37,335 nt of DNA from CAYSBE01 sp964429245 (GCA_964429245.1 CAYSBE010000009.1:1-37335); one strand, 5' to 3'; shown: positions 8,245 through 17,129, counted from the first letter of the stretch. Numbers and translations are program-made. The notes: generated by a model not told the origin, from the sequence alone.

Positions 8245-9503
8245 CTGTCTTTTACGAGCGCAATCAGTTTGTCAATTTCAGTTTTGTTGTTGTATATATG
8301 GGTTGATAAACGCAAAGAATTAAGCCCATTTTCATGCACTTGCCTTATGGTGATTAACTCTCTTTGACAACTTTCATAAAACGTTTTGGCATCTGTAGTT
8401 TTTATTCTGAAACCAATAACTCCACCTCTTGATTTTTCTTCGGTAGGAGTTAGCATCTCTATTTTATCACCTAATGCAATCAGCTGTTGTTGTGCATATC
8501 CAGCAAGTGAGGAAAGCCTTTGTTGTATATTATTCATGCCAATTTGATTGATAAACAAAATGCTTGCATCTACACCTTTAAACAAGGCATTATTCATGGT
8601 GCCACCGTAATAGCGGTGGGCGGAGTCGGCAAGCGCACCCATTACTGGTGGCTTTACGTTCATATTCCACATTCCTTTGTCGCTTCCTGCACCAATAAAA
8701 ATTGGCGCAAGTGTTTGCTGCACATCTTTGCGCACATATAAAAAGCCTGTACCTTTTGGCCCCAACATCCATTTATGGCAACAGCTTGCATAGGCATCGC
8801 AACCCATTTCTTTTAAATTGAGCTCAACCATTCCCGGACCGTGCGCACCATCAAAAAATACAAAAATACCTTTGCTTCTGGCCCAGGTTGCAATTTCTTT
8901 TACAGGTAATATTTGCCCTTGTGTACATAAAATATGAGGCACTGCAATGACACGTGTTTTGGAGGTATAAGTGTTTATTATTCTTGATAGCGTTTCGTCT
9001 GCTGTTGGGCCGGGTGTAAATGGTTTTAATACAATGCCGTCTTTCATTGCACGGTTTAGCCATGGCAATGCATTTCCACCGTGCTCATGTGTGGTAATGA
9101 TAACCTCATCGCCTTTCTTGAGGGGCAAACCCCAACAAACAATATTGATACCTTGTGTTACATTCATCGTGAGGGCAATTTCAGTTTAATCTGCCCCTAC
9201 AAAATCTCCTAAAGTCTTGTGTGTATTTTCCCATCCACCGTAATTTCCATTTGTATCAATTTCTTGCATAGCCCTATTCATTTCCTGAATCACAGGATAG
9301 GGAGATGGGCCCATTGTTCCGTTGTTGAGATAAATTCGTTTGTTGGTTAACGGGAATTGTTGACGCACAAGTTTCCAGTATGCCTCTTCGTCATTCACCT
9401 CATCAGGTTTGGGAATGCTGTTGGCAAATGATTCGCTTAAGTGGCTTCCTGCAAAAAGACCTATTGCAGCTTGTTTGATAAAATTTCTTCTTGATCCCGT
9501 CAT
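8241..9503 (-). pseudogene. Tat-exported class V aminotransferase, interrupted by an in-frame TAA
   Basis: This is one reading frame of 421 codons split by a single TAA at 9186-9188. The first part (9503 down) has a twin-arginine signal, SRRNFIKQAA, and the N-terminal segment YLNNGTMGPSPYPV. The second part holds the PLP-enzyme core: THEHGGNALPW, HILCTQGQ, FFDGAHGPG and CCHKWMLGPKGTGFLYV with the presumed Schiff-base Lys. It resembles class V aminotransferases annotated as isopenicillin-N epimerase-like. Around the stop the reading is FVGAD-stop-TEIALTMNVTQGIN, so exactly one codon is affected and both sides are otherwise intact. An internal ATG at 9167 could restart translation, but the product would lack the export signal and N-terminal lobe. 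It is either a recent nonsense mutation or a sequence error. Confidence 0.82.
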
Positions 9504-9591
9504 GGTTTCTGCTATTGATACAGCAACCTAAATAAAAATAATTGAAAGTAAAAATTAGTGTAAACGCAAGCAATCATTTATAAATTGCAAC

Positions 9592-10644
9592 ATGAAACAA
9601 GCCTATAATGTGATTGGATTGATGAGTGGCACTTCACTTGATGGCCTTGACATTGCTCATTGCTCGTTCAGGTTTGAAAACAACCAATGGTTTTTTGAGA
9701 TTAACCAAGCCGAAACCATTTCATACAAAGAAGAAATGTCAGCGTATTTGTCGAAACTTATTCATATTTCTGGCATTGAGTTAATTGAAGCAGATCGCAA
9801 TTATGGGAATTGGTTGGGAATACAAGTACGGGAGTTTTTAAGCAAATATCCGTTGGCAACTGATTTTGTTGCCTCGCATGGGCACACCATATTTCATCAA
9901 CCCGAAAAAGCATTTACTTTTCAACTTGGGCATGGCCCTTCTATAGCAGCAGCATGTGGTTTGCCTGTTATTAGTGATTTTAGATCGCTCGATGTTGCTT
10001 TGGGTGGGCAGGGCGCTCCTCTGGTTCCAATAGGTGATAAACTTTTGTTTGAGGAGTATGATGCTTGTCTAAATTTAGGCGGATTTGCAAATATTAGTTT
10101 TGAGAGTGAAGGCAAAAGAGTAGCATTTGATATATGTCCTTGCAATATATTATTGAATGAATATGCAAAACAGTTGGGAATGCCGTATGATGAAAACGGA
10201 AATATAGCGGCATCAGGTATTGTAAAAGAGGAATTACTAGATAAACTAAATGCGCTTTCTTTTTATCAATTGCCGGGACCAAAATCGTTGGGACAGGAAT
10301 GGGTGGCGGGGCATATGCGTCCAATTTTGGATAAGTATAATCTGCGTGCGCAGGATATGCTTCGCACATTAGTTGAACACATGGCTACACAAATTGCAAC
10401 TTATATACAAGGAAAAGCTACTGTATTGGTAACAGGTGGCGGGGCATTCAATATTTTTTTATGTTCCCGAATTCAGGCTATTGCAAATACGACTCTTACT
10501 ATTCCAAACCCTAAGTTGATTGCTTTCAAAGAAGCATTGGTATTTGCATTTCTTGGGGTACTCCATACCCGACATGAAGCCAATGCTTTGTCAAGCGTAA
10601 CCGGATCAAGAAATAACAGTGTGGGTGGGAATTACTGCCATTAA
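9592..10644 (+). CDS. anmK: Anhydro-N-acetylmuramic acid kinase
   Basis: AnmK phosphorylates and opens 1,6-anhydro-MurNAc during recycling of peptidoglycan fragments in the cytoplasm. The 350-residue protein carries GLMSGTSLDGLDIAHC at the N-terminus, ASHGHTIFHQP, QLGHGPSIAAACGLPVISDFR, LGGQGAPLVPIGD, NLGGFANISF and the C-terminal VTGGGAFNIF, all family hallmarks; the length fits. It starts 88 bases from the divergent aminotransferase. The sequence before the ATG, TAAATTG plus 4 bases, resembles a weakened -7 box. A murein-degrading LysM protein is encoded 23 kb downstream, but nothing ties the two together. Confidence 0.95.
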   Translation: MKQAYNVIGLMSGTSLDGLDIAHCSFRFENNQWFFEINQAETISYKEEMSAYLSKLIHISGIELIEADRNYGNWLGIQVREFLSKYPLATDFVASHGHTIFHQPEKAFTFQLGHGPSIAAACGLPVISDFRSLDVALGGQGAPLVPIGDKLLFEEYDACLNLGGFANISFESEGKRVAFDICPCNILLNEYAKQLGMPYDENGNIAASGIVKEELLDKLNALSFYQLPGPKSLGQEWVAGHMRPILDKYNLRAQDMLRTLVEHMATQIATYIQGKATVLVTGGGAFNIFLCSRIQAIANTTLTIPNPKLIAFKEALVFAFLGVLHTRHEANALSSVTGSRNNSVGGNYCH

Positions 10645-10748
10645 ATCTTTGTAGATGCATTATTTTTAGGATGATGTAACCAATTCCAATAATAGTCATA
10701 TGTTTTGTATTCTGGCTTTTGGCCAAAATAGTTTTGTTCATCAACCAA
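10641..10748 (-). pseudogene. Possible C-terminal gene remnant (35 codons)
   Basis: On the minus strand a frame between two TAA codons reads as protein-like sequence rich in Tyr, Trp, Asn and His, including YKTYDYYWNWLHHPKN. It has no ATG and overlaps the end of anmK by four bases. It may be the tail of a gene otherwise lost. I do not recognise the family, and chance cannot be excluded. Confidence 0.15.
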
Positions 10749-11448
10749 TTACAATTGTAAATTTTGAAAATTTAATACATACGCATTAACTTAGATATTA
10801 TATTAAATATCCTAAATAGTAACATACCTGCGAAGATGCTTTTAGATTCTGCAGGTAAACGTGACCAAATAGTATTTTTTTAGTTCGTCATATGGCTTAA
10901 ACACTTTATTTGCTATTAGACAAGCTAATCAACTTATGTACATGCCGATAAGATATTGTACAGCTGTTTTTAGGATCCAGAAATTCAACTATTCATCTGT
11001 TTAAGATGCATTAAAGGTCATTTGCTCAAAGGTCTATTACAGATTTACATGTTGTGTGTAGCACTAGTATCATCCAGACCAGATAGCAAATACATGGCAT
11101 TGAGTTGTTAGTCAATGGGTCCAATAAAGACTATGTAAGTATACTAAAAGTGTCGCCAAAGATGAAGTAACCATAAACTAACCAAGATATAATGCCCTTG
11201 AGCTATTGATAGCTTTTTTGTTAGATAATTTGAATCCACAACTTATAGCAAGGCACCAATCAACATTAATAGTACAGAAGGCTATTAAAAGGCAAGCCGA
11301 TAATCAACAGGGCTAAACCCGTAAACTGGAACTACCAAAACTCCTAACCTTCTTACATTGTTATTCAACTGTATGACAAAAGTCTGTTTTACTACTTCTT
11401 TATTTTCGACTCTATTTCCTACTTTCGCCACTCATTTGAACCAATTAT
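10645..11448. other. Gene-free stretch of about 800 bases
   Basis: All frames are full of stops and I see no tRNA, tmRNA, RNase P, SRP or rRNA signature. Short items only: the 12-base palindrome TTTTGGCCAAAA at 10717-10728, a weak hairpin AGCTA-TTGA-TAGCT followed by T-run at 11201-11219, and the likely dehydrogenase promoter near 11420. Base composition is more even than in the A/T-rich spacers elsewhere here, which would fit an eroded gene, but no parent can be named. Confidence 0.5.
11420..11427 (+). promoter_or_regulatory. Candidate -7 element for the amino-acid dehydrogenase
   Basis: TACTTTCG differs from TAnnTTTG at one base and lies 21 bases before the ATG at 11449. No clear -33 TTTG is present at the usual distance. 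Confidence 0.3.
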
Positions 11449-12711
11449 ATGTCGACACAAGTTATAAATCTGATTAAGCGTTACGAAGAAAAGCAGCCCG
11501 AAATAGTTTTTGAGTGGAAAGACAGTGAAACCGAAGCCGAAGGCTGGGTTGTTATCAACTCGCTGCGAGGTGGAGCTGCTGGCGGTGGTACACGCATGCG
11601 CAAAGGACTCAACAAACATGAGGTAACATCTTTGGCCAAAACCATGGAGATAAAATTTACTGTATCGGGTCCTGCTATTGGCGGTGCCAAATCGGGTATC
11701 AATTTTGACCCTGCTGACCCGCGCAAAAAAGGTGTGTTGGAACGCTGGTACAAAGCTGTCATGCCATTGCTTAAAACTTACTACGGTACAGGTGGCGATT
11801 TAAACGTGGATGAAATTCATGAGGTTATTCCGATTACTGAAAACTATGGATTGTTACACCCACAAGAAGGGGTTGTGAATGGACATTTGAATTTGGATAA
11901 AGATGAAAAACAAAACAGAATAAATAACCTGCGAATAGGAGTATCAAAAGTGTTGGATGATGCCCGCTTCTCGCCCGATATTAACAAAAAATATGTAGTA
12001 GCTGATATGATTACCGGTTGGGGTGTAGCTGAGGCGGTTCGTCATTTCTATGATTTTTGGGGACCTAATTTTTTATACAAACGTGCCATCATTCAGGGCT
12101 GGGGAAATGTGGCTGCCGCAGCTGCTTATTATCTCTCGCAAATGGACGTAATCATAGTAGGCATTATTGACCGCGAAGGCGGTTTATTGGAGCCTAAAGG
12201 TTTGAGTAAACAGCAAATTCGCCAGTTGTTTGTGGAGCGCGATGGAAACAAACTTAGCAAAGCTACCTGCAGTGAAATGGGTTTAACCTTTATTGACTAT
12301 AACGAACTGAATCAAAAGATATGGAATGCAGGTGCTGAGATATTTATTCCGGCTGCAGCATCACGTATGCTTACACAAGAGCAGCTCGATACCATGGCCA
12401 AAAACGACCTTGAGGTTATTTCATGTGGAGCCAATGTGCCTTTTGCCGACAGCGAAATATTTCTCGGATCGATTGGTAACAATGCCGATGACCAGGTGGC
12501 TGTAATCCCTGACTTTATTGCCAACTGCGGTATGGCACGTACTTTTGCATATTGCATGAGCGAACACTTTGAAATGAATGACGAAGCCATTTTCAAAGAT
12601 GCGAGTGTAACCATTCGAAACGCACTCAAACGGCTCAATCAGTTCAACCCTAAGCGTACGGGCTTGCTTAAAAAAGGACTTGAAATGAGTATGGTGAACC
12701 TGGTGAAGTGA
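11449..12711 (+). CDS. Glu/Leu/Phe/Val family amino-acid dehydrogenase
   Basis: The family oxidatively deaminates an amino acid to its 2-oxo acid with NAD(P)+. The 420-residue protein has the N-terminal catalytic domain with LRGGAAGGGTRMRKGL, the active-site stretch GPAIGGAKSGINFDP (catalytic Lys) and GTGGDLNVDE. A Rossmann domain with IQGWGNVAAAAAYYL near residue 215 and the late IPAAASRMLT and PDFIANCGMARTFAY segments follow. The substrate cannot be read off; it could act on Glu or on branched-chain amino acids. Its place before the kynurenine genes suggests amino-acid catabolism, but the spacer with repeats argues against a simple operon. Confidence 0.88.
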   Translation: MSTQVINLIKRYEEKQPEIVFEWKDSETEAEGWVVINSLRGGAAGGGTRMRKGLNKHEVTSLAKTMEIKFTVSGPAIGGAKSGINFDPADPRKKGVLERWYKAVMPLLKTYYGTGGDLNVDEIHEVIPITENYGLLHPQEGVVNGHLNLDKDEKQNRINNLRIGVSKVLDDARFSPDINKKYVVADMITGWGVAEAVRHFYDFWGPNFLYKRAIIQGWGNVAAAAAYYLSQMDVIIVGIIDREGGLLEPKGLSKQQIRQLFVERDGNKLSKATCSEMGLTFIDYNELNQKIWNAGAEIFIPAAASRMLTQEQLDTMAKNDLEVISCGANVPFADSEIFLGSIGNNADDQVAVIPDFIANCGMARTFAYCMSEHFEMNDEAIFKDASVTIRNALKRLNQFNPKRTGLLKKGLEMSMVNLVK

Positions 12712-12723
12712 TTTTGGCATTTA

Positions 12724-12753
12724 GCTGTTAGCTTTTGGCCATAAGCAAACAGC
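12724..12753. repeat. 30-base inverted repeat, left flank of the four-helix-bundle ORF
   Basis: GCTGTTAGCTTTTGG at 12724-12738 and CCATAAGCAAACAGC at 12739-12753 form a near-perfect palindrome with two mismatches and no loop spacer. The words AGC, GGC and AACAGCC recur just downstream (AACAGCCGATAACCAAC to 12764), and related words appear on the other side of the small gene at 13142-13190. Confidence 0.6.
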
Positions 12754-12783
12754 CGATAACCAACTATAAAGAAAAACATATAT

Positions 12784-13143
12784 ATGAGAAACTTTAGAAC
12801 ATTAGACATTTGGAATAATGGGATAGATAATGTGGAGTTGATTTATTCAGTAACCAGAGAATTTCCTGATTATAAAAGATTCGGATTGGCATCTCAGATG
12901 CAACGTGCCGCAGTATCAATACCCTCGAATATTGCGGAAGGTTGCAGCCGAAGCAGTGATGTAGAATATAAACGATTTTTAGAAATAGCAATGGGTTCAG
13001 CATTTGAACTGGAAACACAACTAATTCTTTGTCTGCGTCTGGATTATATTTCTCAGTTACAATATGATGAAATACTCTCACCACTTCATCTTGAACAAAA
13101 ACAGATTAACGCGTTAATAAGTAAGATTAAAGAAGGGAAATAG
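12784..13143 (+). CDS. Four-helix-bundle protein (S23 / 23S rRNA intervening-sequence family)
   Basis: The 119-residue protein reads as an all-helical small protein. Its pattern is that of the four-helix-bundle family first known from 23S rRNA intervening sequences and related to the Avd proteins of diversity-generating retroelements: FRTLDIWNNG at the N-terminus, FPDYKRFGLASQMQRAAVSIPSNIAEG in the middle, then SDVEYKRFLEIAMGSAFELETQL. The biochemical function of stand-alone copies is unknown; some relatives bind nucleic acid. It lies between two related repeat patches, which suggests it arrived as a unit between the dehydrogenase and kynU. No reverse transcriptase or variable repeat is present here, so a DGR role is not supported. 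Confidence 0.85.
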   Translation: MRNFRTLDIWNNGIDNVELIYSVTREFPDYKRFGLASQMQRAAVSIPSNIAEGCSRSSDVEYKRFLEIAMGSAFELETQLILCLRLDYISQLQYDEILSPLHLEQKQINALISKIKEGK

Positions 13144-13190
13144 CTTTTAGCCATTAGCTAACAGCCAATCCCCAACAGCCAATAACCAAC
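13142..13190. repeat. AGCC/AACAGCCAAT repeat, right flank of the four-helix-bundle ORF
   Basis: Immediately after the TAG come AGCTTTTAGCCATTAGCTA and two direct copies of AACAGCCAAT (13160-13169 and 13174-13183), ending with AACCAAC, which also ends the left flank. The two flanks share word content rather than exact sequence. They fill nearly all of the 55-base spacer before kynU. Confidence 0.6.
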
Positions 13191-13198
13191 CGCCATAA

Positions 13199-14464
13199 AT
13201 GAACTTCGAAAATACATTAGCATTTGCGCAGCAATTAGACAAACAAGATAAACTCGCGCGTTTTCGCAACGAGTTTCACCTTTTGCAAAAAGATGGCAAG
13301 CCCGTTATTTACCTTTGCGGAAACTCACTTGGGTTGCAACCTAAACGTGTGCGCGAAGCCATCAATCAGGAGTTGAAAGATTGGGCTGAGCTAGGTGTGG
13401 AAGGACATTTTGCGGGGAAAAACCCGTGGATGTATTACCACCATTTTTTAACTGAAAAGGCTGCAAAAGTTGTAGGCGCAAAACCAAGTGAAGTGGTGGT
13501 GATGAACAACCTTACTGCAAACCTGCACTTGATGATGGTCAGTTTTTATCGCCCTACCAAAACCCGCTACAAAATCATGATGGAAGTATCGGCATTTCCA
13601 AGTGATCAGTATGCCATGGAAACACAGGCGTTGCATCATGGATTGAATCCTGATGATGTTATTATTGAACTAAAACCACGTGAAGGGGAATACACCCTCC
13701 GCACCGAAGATATCATTGCGAAAATTAATGAACACAAAGATGATCTTGCCATCGTGATGATGGGTGGTGTAAATTACTATACAGGTCAAGCATTTGATAT
13801 GGAAGCTATTGCCAAAACAGCACATGATGTTGGAGCAACAGTAGGTTTTGATTGCGCACACGCTGCAGGTAATTTAAATTTAAAACTACACGACTGGAAT
13901 GTAGATTTTGCAGTTTGGTGCACCTATAAATATTTGAACTCAGGCCCGGGCGGAACAAGCGGAGTGTTTGTGCATGAGCGTCATGGAAATAATCCGGACT
14001 TAATTCGTTTTGCTGGTTGGTGGGGACATGATGAAAAAGAGCGTTTTCAAATGAAAAAAGGATTTAAACCCATGGAAGGTGCAGCAGGATGGCAACTTAG
14101 CAATGCACAAATTTTCCCGATGGCCATTCATAAAGCCTCACTTGATTTATTTGACGAAGCAGGTATTGAAAATTTAAGAGCCAAAAGCGAAACCCTTACA
14201 GGATATTTGGAGTTTATACTAAGTGACTACAGCAAACATTTAATAGTAATCACACCAAAAACAGCAGCCGATAGAGGTTGTCAGCTCTCCATCATTGTAA
14301 AAGAAAACGGTAAAAAACTATTCGATTATTTAGAAGCAAATGGCATCATGCCTGATTGGCGCGAACCGGATGTGATTCGCATGAGTCCTGTGCCCATGTA
14401 CAATACGTTTGAAGAGGTGTTTTATATTGGAAAAGCACTTGAATCATATTTTAAAATTAATTAA
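13199..14464 (+). CDS. kynU: Kynureninase
   Basis: This PLP enzyme cleaves kynurenine or 3-hydroxykynurenine to anthranilate or 3-hydroxyanthranilate plus alanine, in Trp breakdown and the eukaryote-like route to NAD. The 421-residue protein shows YLCGNSLGLQPK, GHFAGKNPWMYYH, MNNLTANLHLMM, GFDCAHAAGN and the PLP-lysine motif CTYKYLNSGPGG with K244, then GWWGHD and a late Arg-rich WREPDVIRMSPVPMYN. All are kynureninase hallmarks. The next gene, the 3-monooxygenase, starts on the base after its stop, so the two are translated from one message and the favoured substrate is probably 3-hydroxykynurenine. Confidence 0.96.
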   Translation: MNFENTLAFAQQLDKQDKLARFRNEFHLLQKDGKPVIYLCGNSLGLQPKRVREAINQELKDWAELGVEGHFAGKNPWMYYHHFLTEKAAKVVGAKPSEVVVMNNLTANLHLMMVSFYRPTKTRYKIMMEVSAFPSDQYAMETQALHHGLNPDDVIIELKPREGEYTLRTEDIIAKINEHKDDLAIVMMGGVNYYTGQAFDMEAIAKTAHDVGATVGFDCAHAAGNLNLKLHDWNVDFAVWCTYKYLNSGPGGTSGVFVHERHGNNPDLIRFAGWWGHDEKERFQMKKGFKPMEGAAGWQLSNAQIFPMAIHKASLDLFDEAGIENLRAKSETLTGYLEFILSDYSKHLIVITPKTAADRGCQLSIIVKENGKKLFDYLEANGIMPDWREPDVIRMSPVPMYNTFEEVFYIGKALESYFKIN

Positions 14465-15790
14465 ATGACACAAAAAATTACCATCATAGGCGGAGGGTTA
14501 GCCGGAAGTTTAGCCGCAATATACATGGCCAAACGCGGATTTGAAGTAAACCTTTTCGAGCGCAGACCCGACATGCGTAAATCCAATATCTATCAAGGCA
14601 AATCCATCAACCTTGCACTGAGTACACGGGGATTACACGCGCTTGAAAAAATCGGCTTGGATAAAGAAATCTTGGCAGATGCCATTCCCATGTATGGCCG
14701 CATGATGCATAGCAAAACGGGTGAGCTTTCATATCATCCTTATGGTAAACAAGGGCAAGCCATCAACTCTGTTTCGCGAGGAAGATTGAATCAAAAGCTA
14801 ATTGAATTGGCAGATGAATTTCCTAACATCACCATCTACTTTAACAGCAAGTGCATTGATGTAGATGTAAATAAAACCACAGCTATTTTTGAACTGGAAG
14901 ACGGGTCGCACAAAACCATAATCAGTGATAGGATACTCGGCACCGATGGTGCATTTGCAGCCACGCGTAGCAAACTACAAACAAGTGAACGTTTCAACTA
15001 CTCACAAAGTTACTTGCATGTAGGCTATAAAGAATTAGAGATTCCTGAAGGTGAAAATGGAAGTTTTATGATGGAGAAAAATGCATTACATATTTGGCCA
15101 CGTGGCTCTTTTATGATGATTGCATTACCAAACCCTAAAGGAGATTTTACGTGTACACTTTTCATGCCTTTTGACTTGTTTGATTCCATCAAAACCAAAG
15201 AAGATGTGGCAAGATTCTTCAATGAAGAATTTGCCGATGCAGTGCCCATGATGCCAACTTTATTGGATGATTACATGAAAAATCCAACTTCTAATTTAGT
15301 TACTGTACGCTGCTACCCGTGGGTTAAAGAAGATAAATTGGCCTTGGCGGGTGATGCTGCGCACGCTGTAGTTCCATTTTACGGACAAGGTATGAATTGC
15401 AGTTTTGAAGACATTGTGGTTTTGGATAACATGATTGAAAAATACGGGAACGACTGGAACACCATTTTTGACGAATACCAAAAAGAACGCAAACCCAATG
15501 CCGATGCTATTGCCGACTTAGCGATTCAAAACTACTATGAAATGGCAGACAAGGTGGGCGACAAACATTTCTTACACAAAAAGCATATCGAACATGAATT
15601 AACAGAATTATACCCTGATAAATTTAAATCGCAATATGAGCTAACCACATTCAGCCTGAGTGGGTACAAGTACGCATGGGATATGGGAAAGAAAAATGAT
15701 ACACTTCTCGAAAAAATAATTGCTGAAAAAGCTGAAGATAAAATCAAGGATGCTTCATACATGGAGCAACTTTGGCATTTGCTACTATAG
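14465..15790 (+). CDS. kmo: Kynurenine 3-monooxygenase
   Basis: This FAD- and NADPH-dependent hydroxylase makes 3-hydroxykynurenine from kynurenine. The 441-residue protein begins with the FAD-binding Rossmann motif IIGGGLAGSLAAIYMAKRG. INLALSTRGLHAL, GRMMHSK, SVSRGRLNQKL and LGTDGAFAATRS follow, then the second FAD motif GDAAHAVVPFYGQGMNCSFED near residue 295. The late part has LQ..YYEMADKVGD, typical of KMO. It abuts kynU with no spacer. The two genes cover the middle of the kynurenine pathway; the dioxygenase and formamidase before them and the 3-hydroxyanthranilate dioxygenase after them are not in this window. Confidence 0.95.
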   Translation: MTQKITIIGGGLAGSLAAIYMAKRGFEVNLFERRPDMRKSNIYQGKSINLALSTRGLHALEKIGLDKEILADAIPMYGRMMHSKTGELSYHPYGKQGQAINSVSRGRLNQKLIELADEFPNITIYFNSKCIDVDVNKTTAIFELEDGSHKTIISDRILGTDGAFAATRSKLQTSERFNYSQSYLHVGYKELEIPEGENGSFMMEKNALHIWPRGSFMMIALPNPKGDFTCTLFMPFDLFDSIKTKEDVARFFNEEFADAVPMMPTLLDDYMKNPTSNLVTVRCYPWVKEDKLALAGDAAHAVVPFYGQGMNCSFEDIVVLDNMIEKYGNDWNTIFDEYQKERKPNADAIADLAIQNYYEMADKVGDKHFLHKKHIEHELTELYPDKFKSQYELTTFSLSGYKYAWDMGKKNDTLLEKIIAEKAEDKIKDASYMEQLWHLLL

Positions 15791-15874
15791 CTTCAGCCTT
15801 TGCATTTTATTAACTCTATACAGATATATGTACAACATGAAACGTTTTTCCAATTTCAGTCATAATTGATTCTT

Positions 15875-16315
15875 ATGAAAATTTATATTCATATATTTAT
15901 TATAATATTTTGTTCGTCAAGCCTATTTGCACAAAAGCATATTTTAACGGATAGTAAACAGATTGCGGCTATCATGCAGGTGCAGCAGGAAGCATGGAAT
16001 GAGGGCGACTTGGAAGGCTTTATGGCTCCATATTGGAAAAGCGATTCGCTTATGTTTATAGGTAAAAAAGGTGTCACCAGAGGATGGCAGCAAACATTGG
16101 ATAATTACAAGAAATCATACCCCGACAAAGCTTCGATGGGTCAACTTAATTTTGATATTTTAAGCATTGACATGGTATCGAAAGATGCTGCTTATGTAAT
16201 TGGGCGTTGGCACCTCAAACGAAATGCGGATAAAGGAAACCTAGATGGACATTTTACATTGTTGCTCAAAAGAATAAATAAGCAATGGGTTATTGTAAGC
16301 GACCACAGCAGCTAA
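15875..16315 (+). CDS. Secreted SnoaL-like / DUF4440 protein
   Basis: After a signal peptide ending near FCSSSLFAQ, the roughly 125-residue mature domain has the NTF2-like layout of DUF4440 proteins: IMQVQQEAWNEGDLEGFMAPYW, SLMFIGKKGVTRGWQQTLDNYKKSYPD, then beta strands with YVIGRWHLK and HFTLLLKRINKQWVIVSDHSS. The function is unknown, and such proteins often bind small ligands. I place the start at ATG 15875; the frame could also open at a TTG nine bases earlier. It follows kmo after 84 bases without a clear promoter, and its TAA overlaps the stop of the convergent DUF4249 gene. Confidence 0.82.
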   Translation: MKIYIHIFIIIFCSSSLFAQKHILTDSKQIAAIMQVQQEAWNEGDLEGFMAPYWKSDSLMFIGKKGVTRGWQQTLDNYKKSYPDKASMGQLNFDILSIDMVSKDAAYVIGRWHLKRNADKGNLDGHFTLLLKRINKQWVIVSDHSS

Positions 16316-17127
16316 GGTGTAATTCTTACGCGATAGCGTCTTACGTCATACGCAGCAAATAAGCCAAGTCCGTCTCCTGTTATATTGGTGGGTAAATTTG
16401 CAGGTGGCGAACTGAAGAATGAACTGCCACCACGTTGACCAAGTGCTTGTAAATAACGGTATACATTATCATCTACAGTTCTGAAAATCATGATGCAGGT
16501 ATCATTTTCTTTTAGGCGTAAAAAAGGTAATTCAAATACATAAGGATAATCGGAAGGAAAATCTTTGTTGTCAAACAATACCCTAAAATCAAAAATACTG
16601 TCTTTGCCAAAAGATGTTAATTCGTCTTTATACCCAAAACGAAAATAAGTGTATTTAATTTTTGGCCTGCTATCCAATGCTGCATAAGCTACCGTATAGC
16701 CTTCTTCAATAAAGGGTTCTTCGGGCTTGAACACAGGAACAATTGTATCTAGGTCATACCCGTCTTCCAAAAACGAAGCGGAGGTATAACTTTTACCATT
16801 ATGGGTAATAAGTAAATTGTAAAGTGTATTGGCAATACCTTTATAAGGGCTGGGTGCTTTATAAATACCATTTCCTTCATGTGTAAACGAAATTCCATTT
16901 ACAGATACTTGTGCATCAGTTACCAAAGGAACAGGTGAAGTATTGTCTAAGTAAGGCAAAGTTTTAGTAAGCCTTATAAACGAACTGTCTAATTCGGTAC
17001 TTATTACCCCTTCAACTACGAGCCTTTCAGCACCATCTGGTTGGTCTATTTCAATAATTTCTTCGCAGGAAGAAAAAAGAATAACTGCAGCAAATACACC
17101 AATAAAGAGATATATGTTGTATTTCAT
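16312..17127 (-). CDS. DUF4249-family outer-membrane lipoprotein
   Basis: A lipoprotein signal (FSSCEEII, Cys21) is followed by about 250 residues with beta-rich sequence of the DUF4249 type: RLVVEGVISTE, LTKTLPYLD, VTDAQVSVNG, GNGIYKAPSPYKG and YLQALGQRGGSSFFSSPPANLPTNITGDGLGLFAAY. These proteins are regularly encoded next to TonB-dependent receptors in Bacteroidota and probably sit on them like SusD-type lids, but their ligands are not known. It begins two bases after the receptor's stop codon, so the two form one operon in the order receptor-lipoprotein. Confidence 0.85.
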   Translation of the reverse strand: MKYNIYLFIGVFAAVILFSSCEEIIEIDQPDGAERLVVEGVISTELDSSFIRLTKTLPYLDNTSPVPLVTDAQVSVNGISFTHEGNGIYKAPSPYKGIANTLYNLLITHNGKSYTSASFLEDGYDLDTIVPVFKPEEPFIEEGYTVAYAALDSRPKIKYTYFRFGYKDELTSFGKDSIFDFRVLFDNKDFPSDYPYVFELPFLRLKENDTCIMIFRTVDDNVYRYLQALGQRGGSSFFSSPPANLPTNITGDGLGLFAAYDVRRYRVRITP

Positions 17128-17129
17128 AT

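Noticed and set aside
9186..9188. Selenocysteine or pyrrolysine recoding at the internal stop.
   Set aside because: The codon is TAA, which is used for neither (TGA and TAG).
9186..9503. Treating the N-terminal part of the aminotransferase as a separate small gene.
   Set aside because: It is in the same frame as the downstream part, ends in the middle of a conserved motif region, and carries only the signal and first lobe.
11201..11219. Hairpin AGCTA-TTGA-TAGCT with T-run as a terminator.
   Set aside because: The stem is only five base pairs, AT-rich, and more than 550 bases from the nearest upstream gene end; mentioned only under the gap entry.
12784..13143. Diversity-generating retroelement, because the protein resembles Avd.
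   Set aside because: There is no reverse transcriptase, template repeat or variable C-type lectin gene nearby.
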